Positions 19,159 through 28,814 of a DNA stretch of 45,319 nt are shown here, one piece after another. Position 1 is the stretch's first letter; each line of letters starts with the position of its first letter. The stretch comes from Pseudofrankia coriaricola. GTDB taxonomy: Bacteria > Actinomycetota > Actinomycetes > Frankiales > Frankiaceae. The stretch lies in NCBI RefSeq assembly GCF_001854805.1, contig NZ_MBLO01000242.1, positions 54,703-100,021 of the forward strand, written 5' to 3'. The position numbers and the translations under genes are program-made. The notes beneath the pieces were generated by a model. That model worked only from the letters and a program-made list of their open reading frames with translations. It was not told the origin of the DNA and did not search any database.

Positions 19159-20514
19159 TCAGCGGCCAGGGTGGTGGTTGGGGCGGCCGAAGCTGGAGGG
19201 GATCACGGTGCGGCCGCGCAGTGGGGCCGTCTCGATCGCGCGGCGGATCTCCGCCGGCCCGACCAGCCCGACCACCCGGGGACGTCCCCGCTCGTCGGGC
19301 TGCTCCTCGTCGAGGACCAGGACGTAGCCGGCGGCGGGCCGGCTGGCGAGCCGGGGGGCGACGATCGTCAGCGGCTCGTCGGGACGCGCCGTGGGGACCG
19401 AGGACAGGGGGATCGTCACCCGGCTCACCCTGGCGAGGCCGCGGTCGTCGAGCGGCACGGCGGCCAGGGCACGCGCCAGCGCGACCCCGGCCAGCGACTC
19501 GTCGAAGTCATGCACGGTGAACACGCTGGACACCGCACTCCCCGGCGCCGCGACGGAGCGCAGGGCCTCGTCCACGGTCTGCCACGACGACAGCCGGGGT
19601 GGCGGCGGGAGCATGACATCGCGGACGAACACGCCCTCGAGCGCGGTGCCGGCGCGCTGGCGCGCCTGCGCCAGCCGGGAGGTGCCCAGCGCCATCCAGC
19701 CCAGCAGCACCGCCCACAGCCCGATCAGCCCGACGAGGAAGCAGGCGGCGACACCCGCGGCGATCATCGCCCACCCGATGAAGACGCCGGTCCGCGCGAC
19801 GACCGCCTCCGCCCGGCGGGGGTCTCCGGTACGGCGCAGCACGAACGCGGCCAGGATCCGCCCGCCGGGGGTGCGGGGCGACGGCAGCAGGTCGACCAGG
19901 GTGATGAGCAGGATGAACGTCCCCACCCACAGCGCCACCTGCGCGGCGAGGGCGAGCGTCCCCCCGGGCGCGAGCGCGCCGAGCGTCACGAGGACCGCGC
20001 CGAGCAGGCCCGTCGTCAGCAGGCCCGCGCGGGCGATGGCCGCGTCCGCCCGCGGGTCGAGCCCGCCCGGCCAGGGCTGGCTCCCGCCGGCCGCCTCGCG
20101 AGGCTCGGCCGGCGTGCCCGGCCGCTGCGCGCCGCTGGAGGGCTCCGCCGGGTAGGGCTCCGCGGGGACTCCCCAGACGATCTCGTCGTCGGGGCGGTGC
20201 CAGCCGCCCGGCGCTGACGGCCGGGCGAGCACGAGCCGGCTGCCGAACGCGCCGAGCACGATCGCGTGGACGTCGAGCCCGGCCCGCCGGGCCGCGACGG
20301 ACCGCAGCAGGTCAGCGGCGACCAGGATCGCCAGCAGCAGGAGAGCGCCCAGCAGGCCGGCACTGAAGTACGCGGACCCCGTCCGGTTCGGGACGGTGAC
20401 CGGCAGCGTCAGCCAGCCGAGCAGCGCGGTGACGACCGCGACCGAGACAGCCAGCCCCGGACGCACGGTGATCCGGGGCAGCCGCCCGCCCCGGCCCGCG
20501 TCATGGGTGGTCAT
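19159..20514 (-). CDS. Degenerate site-2 protease (Rip3-like M50) with CBS domain
   Basis: A 451-aa membrane protein laid out like Rip3-type site-2 proteases: N-terminal helices, an M50 membrane core, and a C-terminal part after VRDVM that resembles a CBS pair. The segment VDLLPSPRTPGGRILAAFVL and FVLRRTGDPRRAEAVVARTG match the family closely. However, the zinc motif HExxH is replaced (ILVAADLLRSVAARRAG) and the second metal motif N/LPxxPLDGGR reads LLPSPRTPGGR, losing the Asp. Proteolysis is therefore unlikely; a binding or regulatory role is inferred. A hydrophilic insert (about residues 120-165, Pro/Ala/Glu-rich) interrupts the core. The start ATG 20514 has AAAGGAG upstream. It is divergent from uvrB. 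Confidence 0.8.
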   Translation of the reverse strand: MTTHDAGRGGRLPRITVRPGLAVSVAVVTALLGWLTLPVTVPNRTGSAYFSAGLLGALLLLAILVAADLLRSVAARRAGLDVHAIVLGAFGSRLVLARPSAPGGWHRPDDEIVWGVPAEPYPAEPSSGAQRPGTPAEPREAAGGSQPWPGGLDPRADAAIARAGLLTTGLLGAVLVTLGALAPGGTLALAAQVALWVGTFILLITLVDLLPSPRTPGGRILAAFVLRRTGDPRRAEAVVARTGVFIGWAMIAAGVAACFLVGLIGLWAVLLGWMALGTSRLAQARQRAGTALEGVFVRDVMLPPPPRLSSWQTVDEALRSVAAPGSAVSSVFTVHDFDESLAGVALARALAAVPLDDRGLARVSRVTIPLSSVPTARPDEPLTIVAPRLASRPAAGYVLVLDEEQPDERGRPRVVGLVGPAEIRRAIETAPLRGRTVIPSSFGRPNHHPGR

Positions 20515-20715
20515 TGCGCCTGCGGCTCCTTTCGAGGTTGCCTGCGCAGATTTGCCCTGCGCTGTTGCCCTACGCTCACTCAACGTCTGTCGTGCCCCTA
20601 GCCCTCCCGCCCGAACCGGCGATCTCGCCTCCAGTACCAGGGATCATGTGGTCCTCCAACGGATCCGGCCACTCGCCTCGGAAACTTGTCGGAGCCTTGT
20701 GGTGTTCTGGAAGAC

Positions 20716-22845
<2,130 letters not shown>

Positions 22846-22875
22846 CGGCGGCCCAGAACCGGCAGCGCTGTCGAC

Positions 22876-22903
22876 CCGGCCGGCACCTTCCGTGCCGAGC
22901 CGG
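22876..22903 (+). terminator. Hairpin terminator after uvrB
   Basis: A stem of 11 bp with one bulged base and a 5-nt loop, 30 bp after the uvrB stop, without a T-tract. It precedes hairpin repeat copy 2. Confidence 0.5.
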
Positions 22904-22966
22904 CCGAGAGCGGCCGGTATGGGCCCGGCGACAGTCGTGGCCGCCGGGAGTCTCCTGATCCGGTCT

Positions 22967-23040
22967 GTTAGTGATCCTGGGGACAACGGCCGCCGGGTGT
23001 GCGAAGGAAGATCATTTTCGCACACCCTTTGGCCCTCTAG
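22967..23040 (+). repeat. Dispersed hairpin repeat, copy 2
   Basis: A 74-bp element identical to 8498-8571 except for one base. The stem is GGGTGTGCGAAG (22995-23006) with TTTCGCACACCC (23016-23027), so the one change makes a G-T wobble instead of A-T. It lies between convergent uvrB and the Nudix gene and supplies the Nudix stop codon on the minus strand (23037-23039). Confidence 0.92.
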
Positions 23041-23558
23041 CCGGCGGACAGCGCGGCGAGGGCGGACGTGACGAGGTGGCGCATCAGGCCGGGCCGGGTG
23101 CCGCGGTATCCGGCCAGGAACTCGGCGGGCGGCAGGAGGACCCGGCCCGCCGACTCGTGACCGTCCGTCCAGGGGAGCAGGCGGTGGACCCGGGCGACAT
23201 AGATGATCATATAGGTCAGGTCGTCCGGGCCGAAGTAGTCCGACTCGATGACCTCGACCAGCGTCAGCTCGCCCAGCTCGGCCCTGATCTCCTCGAGCGC
23301 CTCGCGGCGGGCCGTCTCCTCGGGCGACGTGTCGCGCCACTGGACGTGCCCGCCGGGCAGGTCGAGCCCGCGCGCGAGCTCCGCGAGCACCAACCGGCCG
23401 TCGTCGTCGACGGCGACCACCGAGGCGCTCGTCACGGCCTCGAACGCCGGCCGGGCCTCCCGCCCGAGACAGGTCAGCCGGGTCGGGCCCCGACCCGGTC
23501 GCGACCGCACCGTCGGGCGCCGATCCTCATCCGCCGCCGGGCTGCCCGCCGCCGTCAT
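23037..23558 (-). CDS. Nudix hydrolase family protein
   Basis: A 173-aa Nudix-fold protein; the family hydrolyses nucleoside-diphosphate-linked compounds. The fold is seen in VTSASVVAVDDDGRLVLAEL, GLDLPGGHV and a Nudix box around EETARREALEEIRAELG. The core REx2EE is kept, but the box has an extra residue before it and the final conserved Gly is Arg, so it departs from G-x5-E-x7-REU-x-EE-x-G-U. The metal-binding Glu pair remains, so activity is plausible but not certain. The first 35 residues are an Arg/Pro-rich extension. The start ATG 23558 has GGAGGGTGAGGG upstream. The last codons and stop lie at the edge of hairpin repeat copy 2. Confidence 0.82.
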   Translation of the reverse strand: MTAAGSPAADEDRRPTVRSRPGRGPTRLTCLGREARPAFEAVTSASVVAVDDDGRLVLAELARGLDLPGGHVQWRDTSPEETARREALEEIRAELGELTLVEVIESDYFGPDDLTYMIIYVARVHRLLPWTDGHESAGRVLLPPAEFLAGYRGTRPGLMRHLVTSALAALSAG

Positions 23559-23647
23559 CTGCCCTCACCCTCCGTGCCCGGCCCGGCCAGGCCGCCTCTA
23601 CGATCATGCACTACCGCGTCCTGGTGGCGATCGAGGACGTGAGCGGG

Positions 23648-23659
23648 GACAATCGGCGC
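23648..23659 (+). promoter_or_regulatory. Possible -10 box for a leaderless Uma2 gene transcript
   Basis: GACAAT (23648-23653) lies 6 nt before ATG 23660 within GGGGACAATCGGCGCATG, nearly the same context as before ATG 8191 (GAGGACAATCGCCGTATG). No Shine-Dalgarno precedes the start. Confidence 0.4.
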
Positions 23660-24136
23660 ATGACCATGATCAGTGTTCCCGCTGAGATCACGCTTGGCGA
23701 TGTGGCCGCCATGGGAGAGGCCGACGAACTGCATCGCTACGAGCTCAGTGACGAGGGGGAGCTGCGGGTCATGATGACGCCGACACCGGAGCACTCCCGC
23801 ATCGTCATGCGGCTGACCGCCTGGTTCCTGCGGAACGGGTCCGACGAGGAGCGGCTGCGGACCGACCTTGGCATCTACACGGGCGGCGGTCGCCAGCCCG
23901 ACCTGACGGTGTGGTCGGACGCCGCGCCCGACGTCGGTGTCGCCTCGGTCTACGTCCCGGTGGACGGGCTTCAGGTCGTCATCGAGGTCGTCTCTCGCGG
24001 GTCGCGGCAGAACGACCTCGTGGACAAGGCCAGTGAGTACGCCCGGGCGGGCATCGAGCGGTACTGGACGGTCGAGCAGGGCGGCACCCAGCCGGTCACG
24101 TTTCGAACCCTGGCGACGGGCCGTTACTCCGCATAG
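23660..24136 (+). CDS. Uma2-type PD-(D/E)XK nuclease family protein (short)
   Basis: A 158-aa protein of the Uma2/DUF820 family, a restriction-endonuclease-fold group abundant in cyanobacteria and actinobacteria whose biological role is unclear. Visible: ITLGDVAAMGEADELHRYEL, the helix with HSRIVMRLTAWFL, the presumed catalytic RQPDLTVWS Asp, VVIEVVSRGSRQNDLVDKAS with Glu and Lys, and YARAGIERYWTVE. The catalytic core looks intact. It ends early (TLATGRYSA), about 30 residues short of the usual C-terminus, and no other frame downstream restores the missing strand. The start is ATG 23660 (ATG 23666 possible). It is followed by its own hairpin terminator, so it is a solitary gene. Confidence 0.82.
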   Translation: MTMISVPAEITLGDVAAMGEADELHRYELSDEGELRVMMTPTPEHSRIVMRLTAWFLRNGSDEERLRTDLGIYTGGGRQPDLTVWSDAAPDVGVASVYVPVDGLQVVIEVVSRGSRQNDLVDKASEYARAGIERYWTVEQGGTQPVTFRTLATGRYSA

Positions 24137-24145
24137 GGACCGCGC

Positions 24146-24169
24146 CCGCTTGAGTGGGTGCTCAAGCGG
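24146..24169 (+). terminator. Hairpin terminator after the Uma2 gene
   Basis: A perfect 9-bp stem (CCGCTTGAG with CTCAAGCGG) around a 6-nt loop, 10 bp after the Uma2 stop codon, without a T-tract. Confidence 0.6.
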
Positions 24170-24254
24170 CACCCTGGCGACTTCGGACTGAGCTAAGCGG
24201 CGGCGCCAGCCGGGCGGACGTCGCCTGTGGGCTGCTTGTGGGCTGACCGCCCGC

Positions 24255-24668
24255 TCAGGCGCGGAGAAGCTCGTCGAGGACGGCGTCGAGCTCGCGCTCG
24301 GGGTGCTCCTGGCCGGCCGGGACGACCCGCTCGGTGCGCTCCAGGAAGTCGCGCAGCGGTTCGGCGCCGAGGATGACGGTTGAGCGCGAGGCGCCGTCGG
24401 TGAGCTCCAGCTGCACCTCGGCGCGGCGCGGGTCGGGGGTGAAGCGCACGTCGCCGTCGCCAGTGGGCTTCTCCAGCCCGGCGCGCAGCGCGTCCCGCGG
24501 GGCCACCCAGTTGCCCTGGGGCAGCGCCGGGTGGTCGGGCCGGGAGACCAGGGTGATGCTGACGGCCAGCGGGTCGCAGGCACGCCAGGTGACCACGAGG
24601 ACAGTGACCCGCCCGCTCGTCGACGCGTCGTCGACGACGAACTCGGTGCTGACGTCCAGACCCTGCAC
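24255..24668 (-). CDS. SsgA-like sporulation/cell-division protein (SALP)
   Basis: A 137-aa SsgA/SsgB-family protein. SALPs occur only in morphologically complex actinobacteria and steer septum placement and spore-wall processes; SsgB recruits FtsZ in Streptomyces. Family features: VTWRACDPLAVSITL (the Y/W-x-x-x-DP-x-AV pattern), GNWVAPRDALRAGLEKPTGD, GDVRFTPD, then LGAEPLRDFLERTERVVPAG and an acidic helix at the end. The start is GTG 24668 with GGGAGGG 7 nt upstream. It is solitary. It is one of the best clues to a sporulating actinomycete host such as Frankia. Which SALP subclass it belongs to cannot be told here. Confidence 0.87.
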   Translation of the reverse strand: MQGLDVSTEFVVDDASTSGRVTVLVVTWRACDPLAVSITLVSRPDHPALPQGNWVAPRDALRAGLEKPTGDGDVRFTPDPRRAEVQLELTDGASRSTVILGAEPLRDFLERTERVVPAGQEHPERELDAVLDELLRA

Positions 24669-25130
24669 GGGTGGGTCCCTCCCTTGATGCGCCTGCCAGG
24701 CCGACGACGACGCTTTCTCCCAGCAGCCAAGTTTCCCAGTTGCTGATTTGAGGGTCGCAGCGTCGCGTCCCAGGTGCCAGCCGGATGCGGACGGCTTGCC
24801 GACAGGCAGCCGCGCCCCGCGGCGTCATCGCCGCTGTGCTGTCTTCCTGGTGGCGCTCTCGCGGGAGGTCCCCGACAGCGGATGCGCCCCTATAGCCGTG
24901 CACCCTTACGGTGATGCGCCCTTGCTGCCGTACGCGGTATGGCAATACCGACGCGCGCCTTCCGGCCCCACTGCCATAGGCCTTGCGGCGACATCACCAT
25001 CCGCCCGGCGGCAACGCCGGCCACGCTGCGCGCCGCCACCCCCCAGCGGCGGCGCGCACTCGCGCAAGCACGCTACGTCCACGATACGTGGTGCTCCTCG
25101 CCCGCGCCTGGACGGGTAGGGAAAGGGCGG

Positions 25131-25160
25131 TAAAGAAAAGAGGCCCGTGCGGGCGGGCCT
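25131..25160 (-). terminator. Minus-strand rho-independent terminator with no assigned gene
   Basis: Read on the minus strand: a 7-bp stem AGGCCCG/CGGGCCT with a 6-nt loop (25141-25160), followed by CTTTTCTTTA (25140-25131). It is the only T-rich terminator in this intergenic stretch. No convincing minus-strand gene lies between it and uvrC. Confidence 0.65.
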
Positions 25161-25532
25161 GTCCCACGGGGCGGCGGCCCCGCCCCGCCCGATCGGCGGC
25201 CACACACCTGTAGCTGTCTTTCGGCGCTGGCGCGCCGCTCGCCGGGCTGACCTGGCTCTCGCGGGCGGTGGCCGCTCACCCGTGCGCGCGCCGCGCCGAC
25301 CGCCGCGCCCGGGAACGGCGGCGCGGCGGACGGGCGCCGCGACGCGCGTGGGCCGCCAGGAACGCGGCGCGCGAGGGACTTCATAAGGCTGTGGGGGCCC
25401 GGTACGCCGTGCGCGAGACACGGTAAGGACACGGAGCGGTCGGGTTCGCGGGGCACCCCTAGGCGGGTATCGACGCTCTGCGTGATGAAATGGTTACGTG
25501 GAGGCGCTGTCTGATCGTGACCCGGGCCGCCG

Positions 25533-25544
25533 TAGGCTCGACCT
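25533..25544 (+). promoter_or_regulatory. -10 box for a probable leaderless uvrC transcript
   Basis: TAGGCT (25533-25538) fits the TANNNT -10 consensus and ends 6 nt before ATG 25545, so transcription would start at or next to the A of ATG. No Shine-Dalgarno is present. No clear -35 box is seen. Confidence 0.5.
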
Positions 25545-27827
25545 ATGGCTGATCCGGCGTCTTACCGACCCGCGCCGGGCTCGATCCCCGAGACCCCGGG
25601 CGTGTACCGCTTCCGGGACCCTCATGGCCGCGTCCTCTACGTCGGCAAGGCCAAGAACCTGCGCGCCCGGCTCGCCAACTACTTCACCGACGTCTATGCG
25701 CTGCATCCTCGCACCCGCACGATGGTCACCACCGCGAGCTCCGTCGAGTGGACCGTCGTGTCCACCGAGGTCGAGGCGCTCGCGCTGGAGTACACCTGGA
25801 TCAAGGAGTATGACCCGCGGTTCAACGTCCGCTACCGCGACGACAAGAGCTACCCGAGTCTCGCCGTGACGCTGCAGGAGGAGTTCCCGCGACTCCAGGT
25901 CATGCGCGGGCCGAAGCGCAAGGGTGTCCGCTACTTCGGCCCCTATGCGCACGCCTGGGCCATCAGGGAGACGCTGGACCTGCTGCTGCGGGTGTTCCCG
26001 GCGCGTACCTGCTCCGCCGGCGTCTTCAAGCGCGCCGGGCAGGTCGGCCGGCCGTGCCTGCTCGGCTACATCGACCGCTGCAGCGCGCCCTGCGTCGGAC
26101 GGGTCACAGCGAGCGAGCACCGCCAGATCGTCGATGACTTCTGTGACTTCATGGGCGGCCAGACCGGCAGGTTCCTGCGCCGGCTGGAGAAGGAGATGCG
26201 GGACGCCGCCGACGCCCAGGACTACGAGCGGGCCGCCCGGCTGCGCGACGACGCCGGCGCGCTGCGCCGCGCGATGGAGAAGCAGGCTGTCGTGCTGCCC
26301 GATGGCACCGACGCCGACGTCGTCGCGTTCGCCGACGACGAGCTGGAGGCGGCGGTCCAGGTCTTCTACGTGCGCGACGGCCGGGTGCGCGGCCAGCGCG
26401 GCTGGGTCGTCGACAAGCTGGCGGACGTTGGCACCCCCGACCTCGTCGAGCAGTTCCTCACCCAGGAGTACCTGGGGGACAAGGACGTGGGCGACGGTGC
26501 CCCTTCGGGCGGCGAGGGGCAGGCCGACATCCCGCGGGAGGTCCTCGTCCCGGAGCTGCCGACCGACGCCGAGGCCGTGGCCGAGCTGCTCGGCCGCTAC
26601 CGCGGCGGGCGGGTCGAGGTGCGCGTCCCGCGCCGCGGCGACAAGCGGACGCTGTTCGAGACCGTGGAGCGCAACGCCAAGCAGGCGCTCATGCTGCACC
26701 GCACCCGGCGCGCGAGTGACCTGACGGCGCGTAGCCAGGCGCTCGCCGAACTGCAGGAGGCGCTCGGCCTCGCCGACGCGCCGCTGCGGATCGAGTGCTT
26801 CGACATCTCGAACATCCAGGGCACCAACGTCGTGGCGAGCATGGTCGTCTTCGAGGACGGCCTGCCCCGCAAGTCCGAGTACCGGCGCTTCTCCATCCGG
26901 GGAGTGGCCGGCCAGGACGACGTCGCGAGCATGTACGAGACGGTTGGCCGGCGGTTCAGCCGGTACCTGGCCGAACGGTCGCGTACAGGCGAGCTGCCCG
27001 GCACGGAGGAGGACGCCCGGAGCGAGGCCGGGCCAGCCGGCCTGACCGTCGAGGACGGCGGGGGCGCGCTGACCTCCCGGATCACGACCTCCCAGATCGC
27101 CGACCTCCCAGATCGGCTCCGCCGATCGGGCAGGGACCCTGTCGCCGATCCGGCAGGGACCCCGTCCGCCGATCCGGCAGGGACCCTGGGGTCGAGCGAG
27201 CTCCCCGCCGGCGAGCCGCTGGTGGTCGACGGGCGGCCCCGCAGGTTCGCCTACCCGCCGAACCTGGTCGTCGTCGACGGCGGGCCCCCGCAGGTCGCCG
27301 CGGCGGCGCGGGCGCTGGCGGACCTGGGGATCGAATCGGGGCCTGGCGGGGTGGCCCTGTGCGGGCTCGCCAAGCGCCTGGAGGAGGTCTGGCTGCCGGA
27401 CGACCCAGACCCGGTCATCCTGCCGCGCACCAGCGAGGCGCTCTACCTGCTGCAGCGGGTGCGGGACGAGGCTCATCGGTTCGCGATCACCTACCACCGG
27501 CAGAAGCGGTCCGCGTCGATGACGGCGTCGCTGCTGGACGGCGTGCCGGGACTGGGCGAGACCAGGCGCAAGGCGCTGCTGCGCACGTTCGGCTCGGTCG
27601 CGAAGCTGCGGGCGGCGAGCGTCGAGGAGATCGCCGGCGTGCCCGGGATCGGCCCGCGCACCGCCGCCGCCGTCGTCGCGGCGCTCGCCCAGAGCGCCCC
27701 CGGGGCGCCCGCCGCACCCGCGCCGGCAGTCGACCCGCTCACGGGCGAGGTCCTGACGGAGAACTCGACGACAGAGAACTCGACGACAGAGGGAGAGCAC
27801 GCCGTGACAGGGGGGAATACGCCGTGA
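25545..27827 (+). CDS. uvrC: Excinuclease ABC subunit C with an 80-residue insert
   Basis: The nuclease of nucleotide-excision repair that makes both incisions; 760 aa, longer than the usual 600-680. Order: GIY-YIG domain ([20 protein letters not shown], residues about 18-47); four-Cys cluster ([23 protein letters not shown], with the x7 and x3 spacing of the known Fe-S ligands); UVR motif ([20 protein letters not shown], about 225); RNase H-like nuclease with [12 protein letters not shown] and [15 protein letters not shown]; and (HhH)2 ([31 protein letters not shown]). Between the halves of the nuclease domain, residues about 485-565 are a low-complexity insert carrying repeats (27071-27189). 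The C-terminus has a TENST repeat. Its stop overlaps the rapZ start by 4 bp (GTGA). Confidence 0.96.
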   Translation: MADPASYRPAPGSIPETPGVYRFRDPHGRVLYVGKAKNLRARLANYFTDVYALHPRTRTMVTTASSVEWTVVSTEVEALALEYTWIKEYDPRFNVRYRDDKSYPSLAVTLQEEFPRLQVMRGPKRKGVRYFGPYAHAWAIRETLDLLLRVFPARTCSAGVFKRAGQVGRPCLLGYIDRCSAPCVGRVTASEHRQIVDDFCDFMGGQTGRFLRRLEKEMRDAADAQDYERAARLRDDAGALRRAMEKQAVVLPDGTDADVVAFADDELEAAVQVFYVRDGRVRGQRGWVVDKLADVGTPDLVEQFLTQEYLGDKDVGDGAPSGGEGQADIPREVLVPELPTDAEAVAELLGRYRGGRVEVRVPRRGDKRTLFETVERNAKQALMLHRTRRASDLTARSQALAELQEALGLADAPLRIECFDISNIQGTNVVASMVVFEDGLPRKSEYRRFSIRGVAGQDDVASMYETVGRRFSRYLAERSRTGELPGTEEDARSEAGPAGLTVEDGGGALTSRITTSQIADLPDRLRRSGRDPVADPAGTPSADPAGTLGSSELPAGEPLVVDGRPRRFAYPPNLVVVDGGPPQVAAAARALADLGIESGPGGVALCGLAKRLEEVWLPDDPDPVILPRTSEALYLLQRVRDEAHRFAITYHRQKRSASMTASLLDGVPGLGETRRKALLRTFGSVAKLRAASVEEIAGVPGIGPRTAAAVVAALAQSAPGAPAAPAPAVDPLTGEVLTENSTTENSTTEGEHAVTGGNTP
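27071..27189 (+). repeat. Compound palindromic/tandem repeat inside uvrC
   Basis: About 119 bp, built of GACCTCCCRGATC direct repeats, an inverted repeat (GATCGGCTCCGCCGATC), then three units of about 22 bp with core GCCGATCCGGCAGGGACC. The same ordered structure lies in yvcK at 29909-30028, on the same strand. In UvrC it is translated as a Asp/Pro/Gly/Ala-rich linker. Confidence 0.85.
27759..27788. repeat. 15-bp tandem duplication at the uvrC 3' end
   Basis: Two perfect 15-bp copies (GAGAACTCGACGACA) encode a repeated ENSTT pentapeptide in the disordered UvrC tail, followed by a partial third unit. Confidence 0.85.
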
Positions 27828-28705
27828 CCGCCGCCGCACCCAGCGGGCCGCTGGATCTCGCGATAATCACTGGGCTGTCCGGCGCCGGCCGCAGCACCGC
27901 GGCCAAGTGCCTGGAGGACCTGGGCTGGTTCGTCGTCGACAACCTGCCACCGGCGCTGTTGTCGACGATGGCCGAGCTGGGCCGGCGCTCCGGCGGCGGC
28001 GTCAGCCGGATCGCGGTCGTCGTCGACGTGCGCGGCCGCGCGTTCTTCGCCGACCTGCGGGCGGCGCTCGACGCGCTCGACGCCGCCGGCACCCGGCCGC
28101 GGGTGCTGTTCCTGGAAGCCAGCGACGACGCGCTGATCCGCCGGTTCGACCACGTCCGCCGCCCGCACCCGCTGCAGGGCGACGGCCGGGTCGTCGACGG
28201 CATCAGCCGGGAGCGGGCGCTGCTCGCCGAGCTGCGCGGAGAGGCCGACCTGGTGCTCGACACCACCGACCTCAACGTCCACGAGCTGCGCTCGAAGATC
28301 GACGCCGCCTTCGGGCAGCCGGGTGGCAACCGGCTCAACGCCACGGTCATCTCGTTCGGCTACCGCTATGGGCTGCCGCTGGACGCGGACCTGGTCGCCG
28401 ACTGCCGCTTCCTGGCCAACCCGCACTGGGTGGAGGCGCTGCGGCCGTTCACCGGCCGCGACCCCCAGGTGCGCGACTACGTCCTCGATCAGCCGGGCGC
28501 CAAGGAGTTCGTCGACCGGTACGCCGAGCTGCTGCGCCTCGTCGGCGAGGGGTACCTGCGCGAGGGCAAGCGGTACCTGACCCTCGCCGTCGGCTGCACC
28601 GGCGGGCGGCACCGCAGCGTCGCCGTCGCCGAGGAGCTCGCCGCGCGGCTCGCCGCGACCGGCGTCGGCGTCCAGATCGTGCACCGCGACCTGGGCCGGG
28701 AGTGA
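27824..28705 (+). CDS. rapZ: RNase adapter / P-loop nucleotide-binding protein RapZ
   Basis: A 293-aa RapZ (YvcJ) family protein, a P-loop ATP/GTP-binding protein. In E. coli it guides RNase E to the GlmZ small RNA and so tunes amino-sugar synthesis; in Gram-positives, including actinobacteria, the role is less defined. Visible: Walker [53 protein letters not shown], the Walker B-like [35 protein letters not shown], and [18 protein letters not shown]. The start GTG 27824 overlaps the uvrC stop (GTGA), so translation is coupled. The uvrC-rapZ-yvcK-whiA order is conserved in actinobacteria. Confidence 0.95.
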   Translation: MTAAAPSGPLDLAIITGLSGAGRSTAAKCLEDLGWFVVDNLPPALLSTMAELGRRSGGGVSRIAVVVDVRGRAFFADLRAALDALDAAGTRPRVLFLEASDDALIRRFDHVRRPHPLQGDGRVVDGISRERALLAELRGEADLVLDTTDLNVHELRSKIDAAFGQPGGNRLNATVISFGYRYGLPLDADLVADCRFLANPHWVEALRPFTGRDPQVRDYVLDQPGAKEFVDRYAELLRLVGEGYLREGKRYLTLAVGCTGGRHRSVAVAEELAARLAATGVGVQIVHRDLGRE

Positions 28706-28737
28706 CGCCCGTGCCCCACCACCCCCACGACGTGGAA

Positions 28738-28800
28738 GGCCAAAGGGCGTGCGAAAATGATCTTCCTTCGCACGCCCGGCGGCCGCTGTCCCAGGACTAC
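28738..28800 (-). repeat. Dispersed hairpin repeat, copy 3 (inverted, covarying)
   Basis: A 63-bp match to the reverse complement of copies 1 and 2. Read on the minus strand, the stem is GGGCGTGCGAAG with TTTCGCACGCCC: the fourth base pair is C-G here and T-A in the other copies, a compensatory change. The loop GAAGATCAT is unchanged. It lies in the 109-bp gap between rapZ and yvcK. Confidence 0.9.
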
Positions 28801-28814
28801 TGCCCGGAGATCCC

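Larger units (their letters stand above)
24669..25544. other. 876-bp region without a supported gene
   Basis: No ORF shows family features. Items seen: a 6-bp stem CGGTAT/ATACCG with a 4-nt loop (24935-24950); a good minus-strand terminator (25131-25160) with no gene upstream of it; GTTC-N17-GGGTAT (25444-25470), a poor SigF-like match; and the -10-like box just before uvrC. The strand-specific terminator makes an unannotated minus-strand RNA from about 25160-25500 possible. Confidence 0.5.

Noticed and set aside
20515-20715. LexA box before uvrB
   Set aside because: The nearest candidate (GAAC-N4-GATC) breaks the second half-site; no GAAC-N4-GTTC is present.
23660-24668. Defence island around the Uma2-type nuclease
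   Set aside because: Its neighbours are a Nudix protein and an SsgA-like protein; no methylase, toxin-antitoxin or other defence partner is present.
25243-25257. SRP-RNA-like GCCAGGTCAGCC on the minus strand
   Set aside because: The following conserved GGAAG/AGCAGCC loop of signal recognition particle RNA is absent, so it is a chance match.
25444-25470. SigF-like promoter before uvrC (GTTC-N17-GGGTAT)
   Set aside because: The -35 element has one mismatch and the spacing is at the long limit, and a leaderless -10 box explains the uvrC start better.
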